Source: Allobosea sp. Root381
GTDB lineage: Bacteria > Pseudomonadota > Alphaproteobacteria > Rhizobiales > Beijerinckiaceae
Reading direction: 5' to 3'
Assembly: GCF_001429395.1 (NCBI RefSeq)
Contig: NZ_LMJT01000015.1
Coordinates: 1 to 64,000, forward strand
Length of the DNA stretch: 64,000 bases
Within the stretch, counting starts at the first letter, position 1. Every line of letters begins with the position of its first letter. The notes under the pieces were generated by a model. The model saw only the letters and a program-made list of their open reading frames with translations. It did no database searches and was not told the origin of the DNA. Made by a program: the position numbers and the translations under genes. Below are positions 25,930-37,700 of this stretch, one piece after another.

Positions 25930-26952
25930 GTGCCCCGTCCAGCTACGATCGACGAAGTCGCCAAGCTTGCCGGCGTCTCGAGCATGACGGTGAGCCGCGT
26001 GGTCAACGCCAGCCCGAGGGTGCGCGAGGAAACGCGCAGCCGCGTGCTTTCGGCGATGGCGGAGCTTGAATATCGGCCCAATGCCATCGCTCAGGGCATG
26101 CGCAGCAGCACAACGCGAACGGTCGGGTTCCTGCTGCCGGACCTGACGAATCCCCTGAACGCCATGATCGCGCAATCCGTCGAGGCAAGTCTTGCGGCCG
26201 CGGGCTTTCGCATGCTCGTGGCCAGCACCCGCTTCGACATCGACAAGGAAGCGCACTACCTGGAGCAGTTCCAGGCGAACGTCGTCGACGGGATCATTGC
26301 GCTGCTGTCGGACGAGACGTCTGAGGTGATCGCACGGGCGATCGAAAAATCCCGCGTGCCTGTCGTCGTGATCGATCGCGACCTTCCGGTGCCGGTGGAT
26401 GCCGTCTTGTGCGAGCATGAGCAGGTCATGAGCGAACTCGTGACGCATCTGGTCGGCCTCGGCCATCGGCGGATCGGGCTGTTGAACGGCCCGATGACGA
26501 TCAGGCCGGCACGCCGACGACTCGACGCATTCTGCTCCACCGCGCTGAAACTGGGTGTAGACGATCCGCTTCGCTACAGCCGCGCCCCGCCGCCGACGAT
26601 CGAGGAGGGCTTTCGCGCCGCGATGGAGCTGATGACCGCAACACCCCGGCCCACCGCTTTGATCGTATGTTCAAACCAGAACATGTTCGGCGCACTTCGG
26701 GCCATCCGCGATCTCGGCCTTCGTATCCCCGGCGACCTGTCCTTCGTTGGAGCTGATGAGAACATGTCATCGGCCCTGCTCGACCCGCCACTGACCGTCA
26801 TCGATCGCGATATCGGATCGATGGGAGAGGCAGCCGCTCGGCTCCTCATGGATCGGCTTGAATCACCGCACCGCAGGCCAGGCGCTCAAGTAACGATACC
26901 GTCGCAGCTAATTCTAAGAAGTTCGTGCGGACCGGCTCATCGAACCGACTGA
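25930..26952 (+). CDS. LacI-family transcriptional regulator
   Basis: A 340-residue regulator, normal length. The N-terminal helix-turn-helix 'ATIDEVAKLAGVSSMTVSRV' with hinge 'NAIAQGMRSSTTRTVGFLLP' is unmistakable, followed by a periplasmic-binding-like sensor domain ending in 'QLILRSSCGPAHRTD'. I chose the GTG at 25930, which has AGGA 7 bases upstream and places the HTH at the N-terminus as usual. Upstream starts at 25849 (TTG) and 25885 (ATG) would add about 15-27 non-family residues. It likely represses the divergent sugar-type transporter operon until the imported ligand or its oxidised product binds. Confidence 0.9.
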   Translation: MPRPATIDEVAKLAGVSSMTVSRVVNASPRVREETRSRVLSAMAELEYRPNAIAQGMRSSTTRTVGFLLPDLTNPLNAMIAQSVEASLAAAGFRMLVASTRFDIDKEAHYLEQFQANVVDGIIALLSDETSEVIARAIEKSRVPVVVIDRDLPVPVDAVLCEHEQVMSELVTHLVGLGHRRIGLLNGPMTIRPARRRLDAFCSTALKLGVDDPLRYSRAPPPTIEEGFRAAMELMTATPRPTALIVCSNQNMFGALRAIRDLGLRIPGDLSFVGADENMSSALLDPPLTVIDRDIGSMGEAAARLLMDRLESPHRRPGAQVTIPSQLILRSSCGPAHRTD

Positions 26953-27104
26953 TCCTCAGCTGGCTAGGCCGCCGCCGAAGCCGCGCGACTTCTGGGCGAT
27001 CCGGACACGGCTGCAGCACGACCGGCGCGTGACGAGCAGCGAGCGGAACGCCCCTTATGGAATCCAGTTGTGGCCGTGCGCCGCTGACACTTACCGGAAG
27101 CGAA

Positions 27105-27118
27105 GGCGCTTTAGCGCC
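27105..27118. terminator. Small hairpin between convergent genes
   Basis: GGCGCT-TT-AGCGCC forms a perfect 6-bp stem between the LacI-type gene (ends 26952) and the MFS gene (ends 27231), which converge. It could act as a bidirectional terminator, but it lacks a U run and the loop is very tight. The rest of the 278-base gap shows nothing recognisable. Confidence 0.3.
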
Positions 27119-27230
27119 GCCTAAGCCCGCAAGGTCGCTGGAATGGACGGATGTCCGCTCATTGGTGCAGCTTAAAGTTCCGCTGTTGGCGGGAGTATCC
27201 TTGTGCTGGAGCAGTACTGCCGCCGGGCAT

Positions 27231-28412
27231 CTAGCTGGATGTACAAAGCCGGTTTTCGTTTTGCGCCTCGCTCTTGCGCCGAACGCTGACAAGAACGGCA
27301 GCCAGGCCAACCGCCGAAGTCGCCGCGCCCGCCACAGCCACCATCGGATATCCCAGCCCTGCCGCGATAACGCCGCCTCCCAGCGCAGCCCCGAAGGCGT
27401 TACCGAGATTGAACGCCCCGATGTTCACGGCCGAAGCCAGGTTGGGCGCGTCGGCTGCGGCAGTCATCACTCGAACCTGCAGCGGCGGAACGAGCGCAAA
27501 GCTCGCGATACCCCACAGGAAGATCAGCACCGCGCTTGCGGCGGCGTGGCCCATCGCCAGGGCAAACGCGACCAGCACAGCCGAGAGGGACGCCAGCGTC
27601 ACGATCAGCGTACGGTCGACCGAGCGGTCAGCGAAGCGTCCGCCCAGCCAGTTGCCGACCGTCAGCCCGGCGCCATAAGTGAAGAGCATCGCGGTCACGA
27701 AAGCTGACGAGGCCCGCGTTGCCTCCTGCAGGATCGGCGCGATGTAGGTGAAGACGGTGAACATCGCGCTGGATGCGATCACGGTGAGCGCCAGCGCGCC
27801 GAGGACTGGCCCTCGCGTTAGTGCTCGCAGTTCGGCCTTGGCGTCGCCTCCCACCGGAGCGGGGAGCGCGGGCAAGGTAAGGCGTAGCGCGGCCATCGTC
27901 GCCAGGCCAAGCGCCGCGATGCCCCAGAACGAGGCGCGCCAGCCGAGATGCTCGCCCGCCCACGTGGCGATCGGTACGCCGACGACATTGGCGATGGTCA
28001 GACCCATGAACATCGCCGCGACCGCGCCCGCCTGGCGCTGCGGCGGCACGAGGCTCGCAGCGACGATCGAGCCGACACCAAAGAAGGCGCCATGGTTGAA
28101 GGAGGTCAGGATGCGCGCGCCGAGCAGCATCGCGTAGCTGTCCGAGACCGCCGAGAGCAGATTGCCGAGCGTAAAGATACCGGCGAGGCCGATCAGCAGC
28201 ATGCGGCGCGGCACCCGTCCGGTCGTTAGCGTCATCAGCGGCGCGCCGATCATCACGCCCAGCGCGTAGGCACTGATCAACAGGCCCGCGCTCGGGATAG
28301 AGACGCCGAGATCGGCGGCGATGATCGGCAGCAGCCCCATCGGTGCGAACTCGGTCACACCAATGCCGAAAGCGCCTATGGACAGCGCGATCAATCCGGG
28401 ATTGAGCTTCAT
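27231..28412 (-). CDS. MFS transporter, DHA1/AraJ-type
   Basis: A 393-residue inner-membrane transporter with twelve predicted helices. Helix 1 'LIALSIGAFGIGVTEFAPMG' with 'GLLPIIAADLGVSIPSAGLL' and the loop 2-3 motif 'GAPLMTLTTGRVPRRMLLIG' match the sugar-efflux / arabinose-efflux (AraJ) group of proton-driven exporters. It is followed upstream, 12 bases away, by a broken aldo/keto reductase gene on the same strand, with a divergent LysR regulator beyond. In this genus of arrangements the regulator usually controls the exporter. The substrate is unknown. Confidence 0.9.
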   Translation of the reverse strand: MKLNPGLIALSIGAFGIGVTEFAPMGLLPIIAADLGVSIPSAGLLISAYALGVMIGAPLMTLTTGRVPRRMLLIGLAGIFTLGNLLSAVSDSYAMLLGARILTSFNHGAFFGVGSIVAASLVPPQRQAGAVAAMFMGLTIANVVGVPIATWAGEHLGWRASFWGIAALGLATMAALRLTLPALPAPVGGDAKAELRALTRGPVLGALALTVIASSAMFTVFTYIAPILQEATRASSAFVTAMLFTYGAGLTVGNWLGGRFADRSVDRTLIVTLASLSAVLVAFALAMGHAAASAVLIFLWGIASFALVPPLQVRVMTAAADAPNLASAVNIGAFNLGNAFGAALGGGVIAAGLGYPMVAVAGAATSAVGLAAVLVSVRRKSEAQNENRLCTSS

Positions 28413-28423
28413 GATGACATTCC

Positions 28424-28762
28424 TCAGACCGGCGCCGGCGCGAGGCGGGCAAAACCCGCCTGCTCGCGGTCGGGCGTGTGGGGATAGGGCGGCAGGAACG
28501 CGTTCGCCGCAGCGAGCGCGATGATCTGGGCCGGCGTTAGCGGCCAGGCTCGCGCGCCCTTGATCTGGCGCAGCTGATCCTCGTTGCGTGCGCCGACGAT
28601 GACAGAGGAGATGGTCGGCCGCCCAAGCAGCCAGTTGACGGCAATCTGCGGGACGTTGTGGCCTGTGTCGGCAGTCACGGCCTCGAGGGCTTCGATCACG
28701 CAGTTATGCTCGCTCTCGACGGGCGGGCGCAGGCCCGGCGATCCCGGTTGACGGTATTCCAT
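28424..28762 (-). pseudogene. Aldo/keto reductase with large internal deletion
   Basis: The 112-codon frame starts MEYRQPGSPGLRP, which matches the first residues of YghZ/YajO-type aldo/keto reductases. It then continues directly with a C-terminal segment: 'ALEAVTADTGHNVPQIAVNW', 'GRPTISSVIVGARNEDQLRQ' and 'LTPAQIIALAAANAFLPPYP'. A normal enzyme has about 330-350 residues. The TIM-barrel middle, with the catalytic Asp, Tyr, Lys and His, is missing. The fusion is in frame, so a stable short protein might still be made, but not an active reductase. It has a ribosome site (AGG upstream of 28762) and lies 99 bases from a divergent LysR gene. Confidence 0.75.
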
Positions 28763-28861
28763 ATTTCGCTCGCCTGTTGATATTCTGGCGCATAGATAGA
28801 TCCGGTAGATGCCCGGGATTAGCCGCTCTCTTCGGGCAGGATATTTGCGATAGGAGCAAAG

Positions 28862-29755
28862 ATGCTGGTCGGAGCGGATCGAGCGCATTCACTTGCGATG
28901 TTTGCTGCGGTCGTGGACGAAGGCAGCTTCTCTGCCGCTGCCCGCCTGCTGAACCTCAGCCCTTCGGCGGTGAGCCGGACGATCGACAGGATCGAGGCAC
29001 GCCTCGGCGTCCGGCTGCTCCTTCGTTCCACCCGTTCCCTGACCGTTACCGCGGAAGGACAGGCCTATCTGCAGGCGGCGCGGCGAATCCTTGTGGACCT
29101 CGACGATGCGGAGCAGCAAATCGCCGATCAGGGGGCGCCACGCGGACGTTTGCGCGTTAGCGCGGCATTGTCGCATGGGCGACTATGCGTGGTTCCTTTG
29201 CTAGGCGAGTTTGCGGCCCTCTATCCGCATATCCTTGTCGACATTTCGCTGACGGACACGCTCACCGACATCGCGGGCGGGCAAGCCGATGTCGCAATCC
29301 GTTTCGGGCCGCTGGCGGACAGTACCTTGACCGCGCGCAAGCTGGGAGAGACGCGCCGCGTCATCGTCGCGTCGCCAGATTATCTCGCTCGCCACGGCAC
29401 GCCACAGGCCCCTGAAGACCTGCTCCGGCACAACTGCCTCAACTTCAACTTCCGACGCGCTGAGCCCGTCTGGCCTTTCAGCCGGGACGGCCGCGACTTC
29501 GCAATGTCCGTCAGGGGTAATATCGAGGCGAATAACGGCGAGACTCTCGGGCAACTCGCGGCGAACGGGGTCGGCATAGCGCGTGTCGGAGCCTTCAGCG
29601 TCACCCGGGAAGTCGCGGATGGGGCGCTCGCGCCGATCCTCGAGAAATTCAATCCCGGAGATGTCGAGCCCATCCACGCGGTCTTCGTCGGCGGCGTTAG
29701 CGTGCCTGCGCGGGTCCGGGCCTTCGTCGACTTCCTGGCATCGCGCCTGCGATGA
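28862..29755 (+). CDS. LysR-family transcriptional regulator
   Basis: A 297-residue regulator of standard length. The N-terminal HTH 'MFAAVVDEGSFSAAARLLNL' with 'SPSAVSRTIDRIEARLGVRL' is followed by a two-lobed effector domain ('RLRVSAALSHGRLCVVPLLG', 'GQADVAIRFGPLADSTLTAR'). AGGAG lies 5 bases before the ATG at 28862. It is divergent from the aldo/keto reductase remnant and MFS exporter, which are its probable targets. The reductase deletion leaves the exporter as the only intact target nearby. Confidence 0.92.
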   Translation: MLVGADRAHSLAMFAAVVDEGSFSAAARLLNLSPSAVSRTIDRIEARLGVRLLLRSTRSLTVTAEGQAYLQAARRILVDLDDAEQQIADQGAPRGRLRVSAALSHGRLCVVPLLGEFAALYPHILVDISLTDTLTDIAGGQADVAIRFGPLADSTLTARKLGETRRVIVASPDYLARHGTPQAPEDLLRHNCLNFNFRRAEPVWPFSRDGRDFAMSVRGNIEANNGETLGQLAANGVGIARVGAFSVTREVADGALAPILEKFNPGDVEPIHAVFVGGVSVPARVRAFVDFLASRLR

Positions 29756-29911
29756 ACCGCCCCGCTGGCGGACGGCGTGTCGGAGGCCCCATAAATTGCC
29801 GGTCACGCCCCAGCATGGGTGTCGTGGCTGCTCGAAGTTGCCGCATCGGAGGCGGGCGGTTTGACGATCGCGGCTCGCCCACATTGTTTCCTCTACCACT
29901 TCTACGCAGCG

Positions 29912-31561
29912 CTATTTCTCGGGCAAGCCGGCCGCAACCATCAGGTTCATGACCCGTTCGGCGGCCTCGAGAAAAACCGGGCTGGCATTCTTGGTGGGGT
30001 GCGGCGCATTGCTTGCCGTCGAACCAGGTCTCAATTCCAAGGCCTTCGCCATGGCCGCCCTGGCTTCGGCGGTTCGGCCCAATTGCTGATAGGCCGCAGC
30101 CAGCAGCATATGCGTGCGTCCGCTAGCCGGCGTGATCGCGATCGATCGCTGCAGCCAGGGCAAGGCTTCTTCGGCGCGGCCCATGAACAGGTAGCTCCAG
30201 CCCGCTCCGACCGCCCACGTCCAGCGCGCGACCTGCGGCGTATCAAATCGGTCCGCTTGCACGAATGTCGCGACCGCGTCATCGAAGCGTCCAAGGTGAA
30301 TCTGAGCAAGCCCAATGAGGTACAGCGTGCTCCCGCCCCACGGATTGTGGGTCAACGTTCTGGCGCACGCCACCAGGCTTTCGGCGAAGCGGTTCGTCGC
30401 CGACAGAAACCGACAATACGTTTCCAGCACTGGAATATAGTTGGGTCGTGCGCGCAACGCGCGCTCCATCATCATGCCGATGTCGTTCTTGGTCGCCTCG
30501 CGCTCTTCGGCGGGAAACCAGTCCATCTGAATTCCGCGGAGTTTGAACGCAGCGAGCGCGACTTGCAGGTCGACATTGTCGGCGTCGTCGGCGAGGCCTT
30601 GTTCAAGCATTGCCTGCGCAGTGCGCAAGCGTTCCGGCGACGTCTGGTTGATCGAGGCCGTCGCCTGTTCAATGGCGGCCCTGGCGCTGCCCGTCGGCAA
30701 GCCATCGGCCAGGCGCTCGCCTACATTCAGAAGAGCGTTGACGCGCAGCGCCAGTGCGTGGCCCATGCCGGCGGTCAGGCGGGTCTGCTGAAGTTGCATA
30801 TTGGCGGCCGTCCGTTCGACGAACAGCGACGTCGTCCACTTGCCCGCCCCGGTTGCGGGCTCGATCATGCGGGCGCGCAAATTCCATGCGGTTTCGGTTT
30901 TCTCCAGCTCGCTGCTGACGACGTAATCGGCCCCCTGAGCGGCGCCGGACGGAACCACCACACGGATCATCTCGATTTTCATCAGCCCGTCGGTCAGATC
31001 GCGGACGATGCCTGCCGCCATCCGGGTGGCCTGTGGATCATCGCCCGCCGCCATGGGCATCACGGCGACGGTCACGGGCGAGTTCCTCTGGAACCGGGGG
31101 AGCCATGCCGCTGTCGCCCAGGCCGACGCGCCGAGCCCCGCCATAGCCACGAGTACGGCGCGGCGCGGCATGCCGAAACCGTGCCGGCCGGGGGCCGGTT
31201 CGCTTAGTGTTTCGGACTCCATCGCCGAGCTGGCTTCTACCGGCGCGTCCGTGCCTCTCGTGTCCGACACCTCTGCCACGAACAGGTAGCCGCGGCCGGA
31301 TATCAGTTTGATGATCTGCCGCTGATCGTCGCCCAACGCCGAGCGAAGCTCGCGGATGGACTGGAACACGCTGTCCTCGGCGACGTGGACGTCCGGCCAG
31401 ACAGCCTCCATCAGCTCCTGCTTACTGAGAACCCGCCCCGGATTGGCGGCAAAAAACTTCAACATTTCGAGGCTTCTCAGCCGAATCTTGATGACGCCAC
31501 CGTCCGGCCCGCGCAGCTCCACCCGATCTCGATCCAGTTCAAATCCTAAAAACTGCAACAC
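29912..31561 (-). CDS. Winged-helix (OmpR/CadC-type) regulator with membrane segment and TPR-like C-terminus
   Basis: A protein of about 549 residues. The first 98 residues form an OmpR-type winged helix: 'IRLRSLEMLKFFAANPGRVL', 'SKQELMEAVWPDVHVAEDSV', 'LISGRGYLFVAEV'. A probable single membrane helix follows (about residues 130-150, 'RRAVLVAMAGLGASAWATAA'). After it comes an 'AVMPMAAGDDPQA' domain, then TPR-like helices including 'YLIGLAQIHLGRFDDAVATF' and 'LAAAYQQLGRTAEARAAMAK'. This is the CadC/ToxR-like plan: DNA binding inside, sensing outside or by protein contact. No ATG is near the start; I suggest GTG at 31561 behind GGGGGT, and TTG at 31627 is the longer option. It is divergent from the giant autotransporter, its likely target. 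Confidence 0.82.
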   Translation of the reverse strand: MLQFLGFELDRDRVELRGPDGGVIKIRLRSLEMLKFFAANPGRVLSKQELMEAVWPDVHVAEDSVFQSIRELRSALGDDQRQIIKLISGRGYLFVAEVSDTRGTDAPVEASSAMESETLSEPAPGRHGFGMPRRAVLVAMAGLGASAWATAAWLPRFQRNSPVTVAVMPMAAGDDPQATRMAAGIVRDLTDGLMKIEMIRVVVPSGAAQGADYVVSSELEKTETAWNLRARMIEPATGAGKWTTSLFVERTAANMQLQQTRLTAGMGHALALRVNALLNVGERLADGLPTGSARAAIEQATASINQTSPERLRTAQAMLEQGLADDADNVDLQVALAAFKLRGIQMDWFPAEEREATKNDIGMMMERALRARPNYIPVLETYCRFLSATNRFAESLVACARTLTHNPWGGSTLYLIGLAQIHLGRFDDAVATFVQADRFDTPQVARWTWAVGAGWSYLFMGRAEEALPWLQRSIAITPASGRTHMLLAAAYQQLGRTAEARAAMAKALELRPGSTASNAPHPTKNASPVFLEAAERVMNLMVAAGLPEK

Positions 31562-31782
31562 GCCGCGCTTACCCCCAGCTGCAAAACGACCGCAGAAAAA
31601 CGCCCAATTATCATAAAACGCGGCCAAACGCGGCCCATTCAGAAAATGTCAGAAACCGTCAAAGCATGTCGGCAGCCGATTCAAGACGTGTCCGGCGCGC
31701 GATGACAGAGATGGACGGAATTGACGTGGACGGGGGGATCGAAATCCGGCGGCCGCGTGCGTCTTTGCTTTGCCGGGGAACC

Positions 31783-34700
31783 ATGCGTCCAAAAACACTT
31801 TCGACTCATGCGCGCGGCGTCTCTCCATGGCGCAGCGTCACGCGCGGCTTGTTGCGCGCCGTATTGCTGGCCTCGACGGCGCTGACGGTCGCCGCATATT
31901 CGGCTCCGGCGCGGGCTCAGGACGCGACCTGGCTCGCCAGCCCGACCGACAACAATTACGATAACGGCGTCAACTGGAGCAGCGGGACGGCGCCGAGCGG
32001 TTCGGCCTCCTTCGGCGTCTCGAACGTAACCAGCCTGTCGATTTCCTCCATTAACACCACGGTGGGGGGCTGGATCTTCGGCGCGGGCGCCTCGAATTAC
32101 AGCTTTAGCACCGCCGGAATTCTGAGCTTCAACGGCGCCGGCATCATCATCAACGGCGGCAGCGCCACCATCACCAACTACGGCGCTCTGACTTTCGGCG
32201 CCGCCAGCACCGCCGGCAGCGCCACCATTACCAACAACGCCGGCCTGTACTTCCGCCACAACAGCACGGCCGGTAGCTCGGCCATCACCAACAACGACGG
32301 CCTGTACTTCTACGCCACCAGTACTGCAGGTAGTGCCGCGATTATCAACAACGACATCTTGGGTTTCTTTGACACCAGCACGGCAGGTAGTGCCACCATC
32401 ACCAACCACGGCGGCCTGACTTTCTACGCCACCAGCGCGGCCGGCAGTGCCAACATCACCAACCACCACAACGTGAGTTTCTCGCGAACCAGCACGGCCG
32501 ACGGCGCTACCATCACCAACTACGGCAGCTTGGGTTTCTCGGAAACCAGCACGGCCGGCGGCGCCAACATCACCAACAACATGAGCCTGCAATTCTCCGG
32601 CGCGAGCACAGCCGGCAGCGCCACCATCACCAACAACTACGGCCTGTATTTCTCGAACACCAGCACGGCCGGCGGCGCCACCGTCACCAACAACAACGAC
32701 CTGCAATTCTCCGGCATGAGTTCGGCCGGCAGTGCCACCATCACCAACAACAACGGCCTGTATTTCGCTGGCACGAGCACGGCCGACAGCGCCGCGATCA
32801 CCAACGACAGAGACCTGTCGTTCCACGCCACCAGCACGGCCGGCAGCGCCACCATCGCCAACGATAGCTACCTGCAGTTCAACGGCAGCAGTACGGCCGG
32901 CAGCGCCGCCATCACCAACAACGACAATCTGTATTTCTTCGGCACCAGCACGGGCGGCAGCGCCACCATCGCCAATAACGCCGGCGCCACTGTCGATTTC
33001 TCGTCCTCGACGGGCCCCGCCGGCGACAACAGGCTCGGCGCCGGCTCGATCGCCGGCGCCGGCAATTACATCCTCGGTTCCAACGAACTGACGGTCGGCT
33101 CGAACAATCAGTCGACCGAGGTGAGCGGCGTCATCTCCGGCGTGGGTGGTTCGCTGGTCAAGACCGGCACCGGCACGCTGACTCTGGCGGGTGCAAACAT
33201 CTATACCCGCGGCACGACGATTTCGGGCGGCACGCTCCAGATCGGCAATGGCGGGACGACCGGCTCGATCCTGGGCGCGGTCGCCGTGGGCGCGAGCGGA
33301 ACGTTCGACCTCGTCACCGCGGACACCGCAGACATCACCAGCATCACGAACAGCGGTTCCACATATTTCCGCGACGGCACCAGCGCCGGCAGCACCACCA
33401 TCACCAACAACAACAACCTGCGATTCTACAACACGAGCACGGCCCGCAGCGCCGTGATCACCAACAACGGCGGTCTGTATTTCGGCAACACCAGCACGGC
33501 CGGCGGCGCCGACATCACCAACGACCGCACTCTGACTTTCGGCGGCGCCAGCACCGCCGGCAGCGCCGCGATCACCAACAACGACATCCTGAATTTCTAC
33601 GACAACAGCACGGCTGGCGGCGCCACCATTACCAACAACGCCGGCGTGGATTACAACGACGACCTGTATTTCTACGACAACAGTACGGCAGGCAGTGCCA
33701 CAATCACCAACCACGGCGGCCTGATTTTCTCCGCCACCAGCGCGGCCGGCAGCGCCAACATCACCAACTACCGCAACGTGCGTTTCTCGAACACCAGCAC
33801 GGCCGGCGGCGCCAACATCACCAACTACAGCAGCTTGAGTTTCTCGAACACCAGCACGGCCGGCGGCGCCACCATCACCAACAACGACGGCCTATTTTTC
33901 TTCGCCACGAGTTCGGCCGGCAGCGCCACTATCACCAACAACAGCCTCCTGCGATTCACCTTCACCAGCACGGCCGGCAGCGCCACCATCACCAACAACG
34001 ACGGCCTATATTTCTCCGCCACGAGTTCGGCCGGCAGCGCCACCATCACCACCAACAACAACCTGGTTTTCGACGGCAGCAGTACGGCCGGCAGCGCCGC
34101 CATCACCAACAACGCCAACCTGTATTTCCTCGATAGCAGCACGGCCGGCAGCGCCACCATCGCCAATAACGCCGGCGCCACTGTCGATTTCTCGTCCTCG
34201 ACGGGCCCTGCCGGCGACAAGAGGCTCGGCGCCGGCTCGATCGCCGGCGCCGGCAATTACATCCTCGGTTCCAACGAACTGACGGTCGGCTCGAACAATC
34301 TGTCGACCGCGGTGAGCGGCGTCATTTCCGGCGCGGGCGGTTCGCTGGTCAAGACCGGCACCGGCACGCTGACACTGGCGGGTGCAAACACCTATACCGG
34401 CGGCACGACGATTTCCGCCGGCACGCTCCAGATCGGCAATGGCGGGACGACCGGCACGATCCTGGGCGCGGTCGCCGTGGGCGCGAGCGGAACGTTCGAC
34501 CTCGTCACCGCGGACACCGCAGGCATCACCAGCATCACGAACGGTGGCTCCACATATTTCCGCAACGGCACCAGCCCCGGCAGCACCACCATCACCAACA
34601 GTCGCGACCTAAATTTCCTCGACGCCAGCACCGCCGGCAGCGCCGCGATCACCAACAACAGCGTCCTGGCGTTCTTCGGCAACAGCACGGCAGGTAGTGC

Positions 34701-37700
34701 CGCGATCGTCAACCATCCGGGCGGTGCGGTAGACTTCTCGGGCACGAACGGCCCAAACGGCGAGGGCAGGATCAGCGCGGGGTCGATCGCGGGCGCCGGC
34801 TCCTATCTACTCGGTGCCAACGAACTGACGGTCGGCTCGAACGATCTCTCCACCGAGGTGAGCGGCGTCATCTCTGGCGTCGGCGGCGCGCTGGTCAAGA
34901 CCGGCGCCGGCACGCTGACCCTGGCGGGCGAGAACAGCTATACCGGCGGGACGGCGATTTCGGACGGCACGCTTCAGCTCGGCAACGGCGGCGGCACCGG
35001 CTCGATCCTCGGCAACGTCGTCAATGACGCTGTGCTCGCCTTCAATCGCTCCGACGCGATCACCTTCGCCGGCGACATCTCCGGCAGCGGCGCGGTGCGG
35101 CAGATCGGTTCGGGCACGACTATCCTGACCGGCACCAACCGCTATACCGGCGACACCCTGGTGTCCGGCGGCCGGTTGCAGTTCGGCGATGGCAGCGCCG
35201 GCGGTAGCAACACCCTTGGCGGCAACGTCACCGTGACCGGCGGCACGCTGGCGATCCAGACGCCGGCGACCCTGAACGTGGCGCAGACCGTGACCTTGGG
35301 CGACAACACCGCTTTGTCGATCAGGGCCGGCGCCAACAGCCCGTCGCTGTCGGCCGAGAGTGTCATGATCGGCAATGGCGTCGCCTTCAACATCAGCGGC
35401 ATCGACGATGCAAGCCAGCTCGACAAGGTGTTGATCAACACGACGTCCGGCATCGGCGGCGACTTCGCCGGCGTCACCGTCGGCGGCTTCAGCGGCACGG
35501 TGGACTACCTCACCGTCTCCACCCGCAAATCAGCCGACACCCTGCAATATCTCGCCAGCTACGGGTTGACCTGGACCGCCGGCAACGATCTCGCCCACGG
35601 CACATTCACGCTGACCAACCCGACCGACAGCTTCACGGTCGGCACTGCCCTCGCTGACCATGCCGCCAATCCCGCGACCGGGTGGAACGGCACCGCGCTG
35701 ACCAAGACCGGCGCGGGCACACTGATCCTGACGGCGGACAGTACCTACAGCGGCGGCACCGCGATCAACGCCGGCACCTTGCAACTCGGCAACGGCGGCG
35801 CGACCGGCTCGATATCAGGCGATGTCGTCAATGGCGGCGTGCTCGCCTTCAACCGCAGCAACGTGGCCACCTTCGCAGGTGGCATCTCTGGCAGCGGCGC
35901 GGTGCGGCAACTCGGCTCGGGCACGACGATCCTCACCGGCACCAACAGCTATAGCGGCGGTACGACGATTTCGGGCGGCGTGTTGTCGGTGTCGCGCGAC
36001 GCTAATCTCGGCGCGGTCACGGGCGGCCTGAGCTTCAATGGCGGCACCTTGCGGACGACCGCCAATCTGACCACGAGCCGCGCCGTCGATCTCCTCGGCA
36101 GCGGCACGGTCGAAATCGACAGCAACACGACAGCAACCTTCGGCGGCGTCATCTACGGCGCGGGCGCCCTGATCAAGCAAGGTAGCGGTTCGCTCCACCT
36201 CACCGCTGAAAACACCTATGCAGGCGGGACCGTCATAACCAACGGCGTGTTGCGGCTGGGTGATGGCGCCACCTCGGGTGCGATCCAAGGCGATGTCGTC
36301 AACAACGGCTCGCTCTACTTCGACCGCTCCGACAACGTGACATTCGCGGGCAATATCTCGGGCAGCGGCCTGGTGCAGCAACTCGGCACCGGCACGCTGA
36401 CCCTGACGGGCGCCAACAGCTATAGCGGCGGCACGACGATTGCGGGCGGCACGCTCCAGGTCGGCAATGGCGGCGCGACCGGCTCGATATCAGGCAATGT
36501 CGTCAACGACGGCGTGCTCGCCTTCAACCGGACCGGGACGCTGACGCTTGCCGGCGACATCTCCGGCAGTGGCGCGGTGCGGCAGATCGGCTCGGGCACC
36601 ACCATCCTGACCGGCACCAATACCTACAGCGGCGATACCTTCGTGTCCGGCGGCCGGCTGCAGTTCGGCGACGGCAGCGCCGGCGGCAGCAACACGCTCG
36701 GCGGCAATGTTACCGTGACCGGCGGCACGTTGGCGATCCAGACGCCGGCGACGCTGAACGTGGCGCAGAACGTCAGCTTCGACAACAATCCCACTTTGTC
36801 CGTCGTGGCCGGCGCCAACGGGCCGGCGCTGTCGGCCGGCAGCGTCACGATCGGCAACGGCGTCACCTTCGACATCAGCGGCATCGACGATGCGAGCCAG
36901 CTCGACAAGGTACTGATCGACACGACATCCGGCATCGCCGGCGATTTCGCCGGTGTCACCATCGGCGGGTTCAGCGACACGGTCGATTATCTCACGGTCT
37001 CCACCCGCAAGTCGACCAACAGCCTGCAATACCTCGCCAGCTATGGCTTGAGCTGGGCGTCGGGCAACAATCTCGCCAGCGGCACGTTCACGCTGACCAA
37101 CGCCACGGACAGCTTCACGGTTGGAACCGTGCTCGCCGACCAGGCGGCCAACCCGGCGACTGGGTGGAACGGCACCTCGCTGACCAAGGCCGGCACGGGT
37201 ACGCTCACCCTGACCGGCGACAACACCTATAGCGGCGGCACGACGATTTCGGGCGGCGTGTTGTCGGTGTCGCGCAACGCCAATCTCGGTGCGGTCACGG
37301 GCGGCCTGACCTTCACGGGCGGCACGCTCGCGACCACGGCGAGTTTCGACACCGCCCGTTCGATATCGCTGACACAGGCGGGACGCTTCGACGTTCTGGG
37401 CGGTACCGAGCTCGGCCTGACGGGCGTGGTCTCGGGCAGCGGCGATCTCGTCAAGAGCGGCGCCGGCACGCTGCGGCTCGACAACAGCACCAATGCCTAC
37501 GGCAACACGCTTGTTGCGGCGGGCACACTGGTCGGCAATGCCGGCTCGATCTCGGGCAGTATCGGCAATGCCGGCACGGTCGTTTTCGACCAGGCCGGCA
37601 ATGCGAGCTTCGCCGGCGGCATCGCGGCGCTCGATGGCACGCCCGGCGTGATGGTCAAACGCGGAGCGGGCGCACTGACGCTGACCGGTACGTCCTCGCT

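Noticed and set aside
32206-34743. Regular 57-bp repeats considered as a CRISPR array
   Set aside because: There are no unique spacers; units are contiguous, vary by codon, keep frame and encode beta-helix-like rungs inside a secreted protein.
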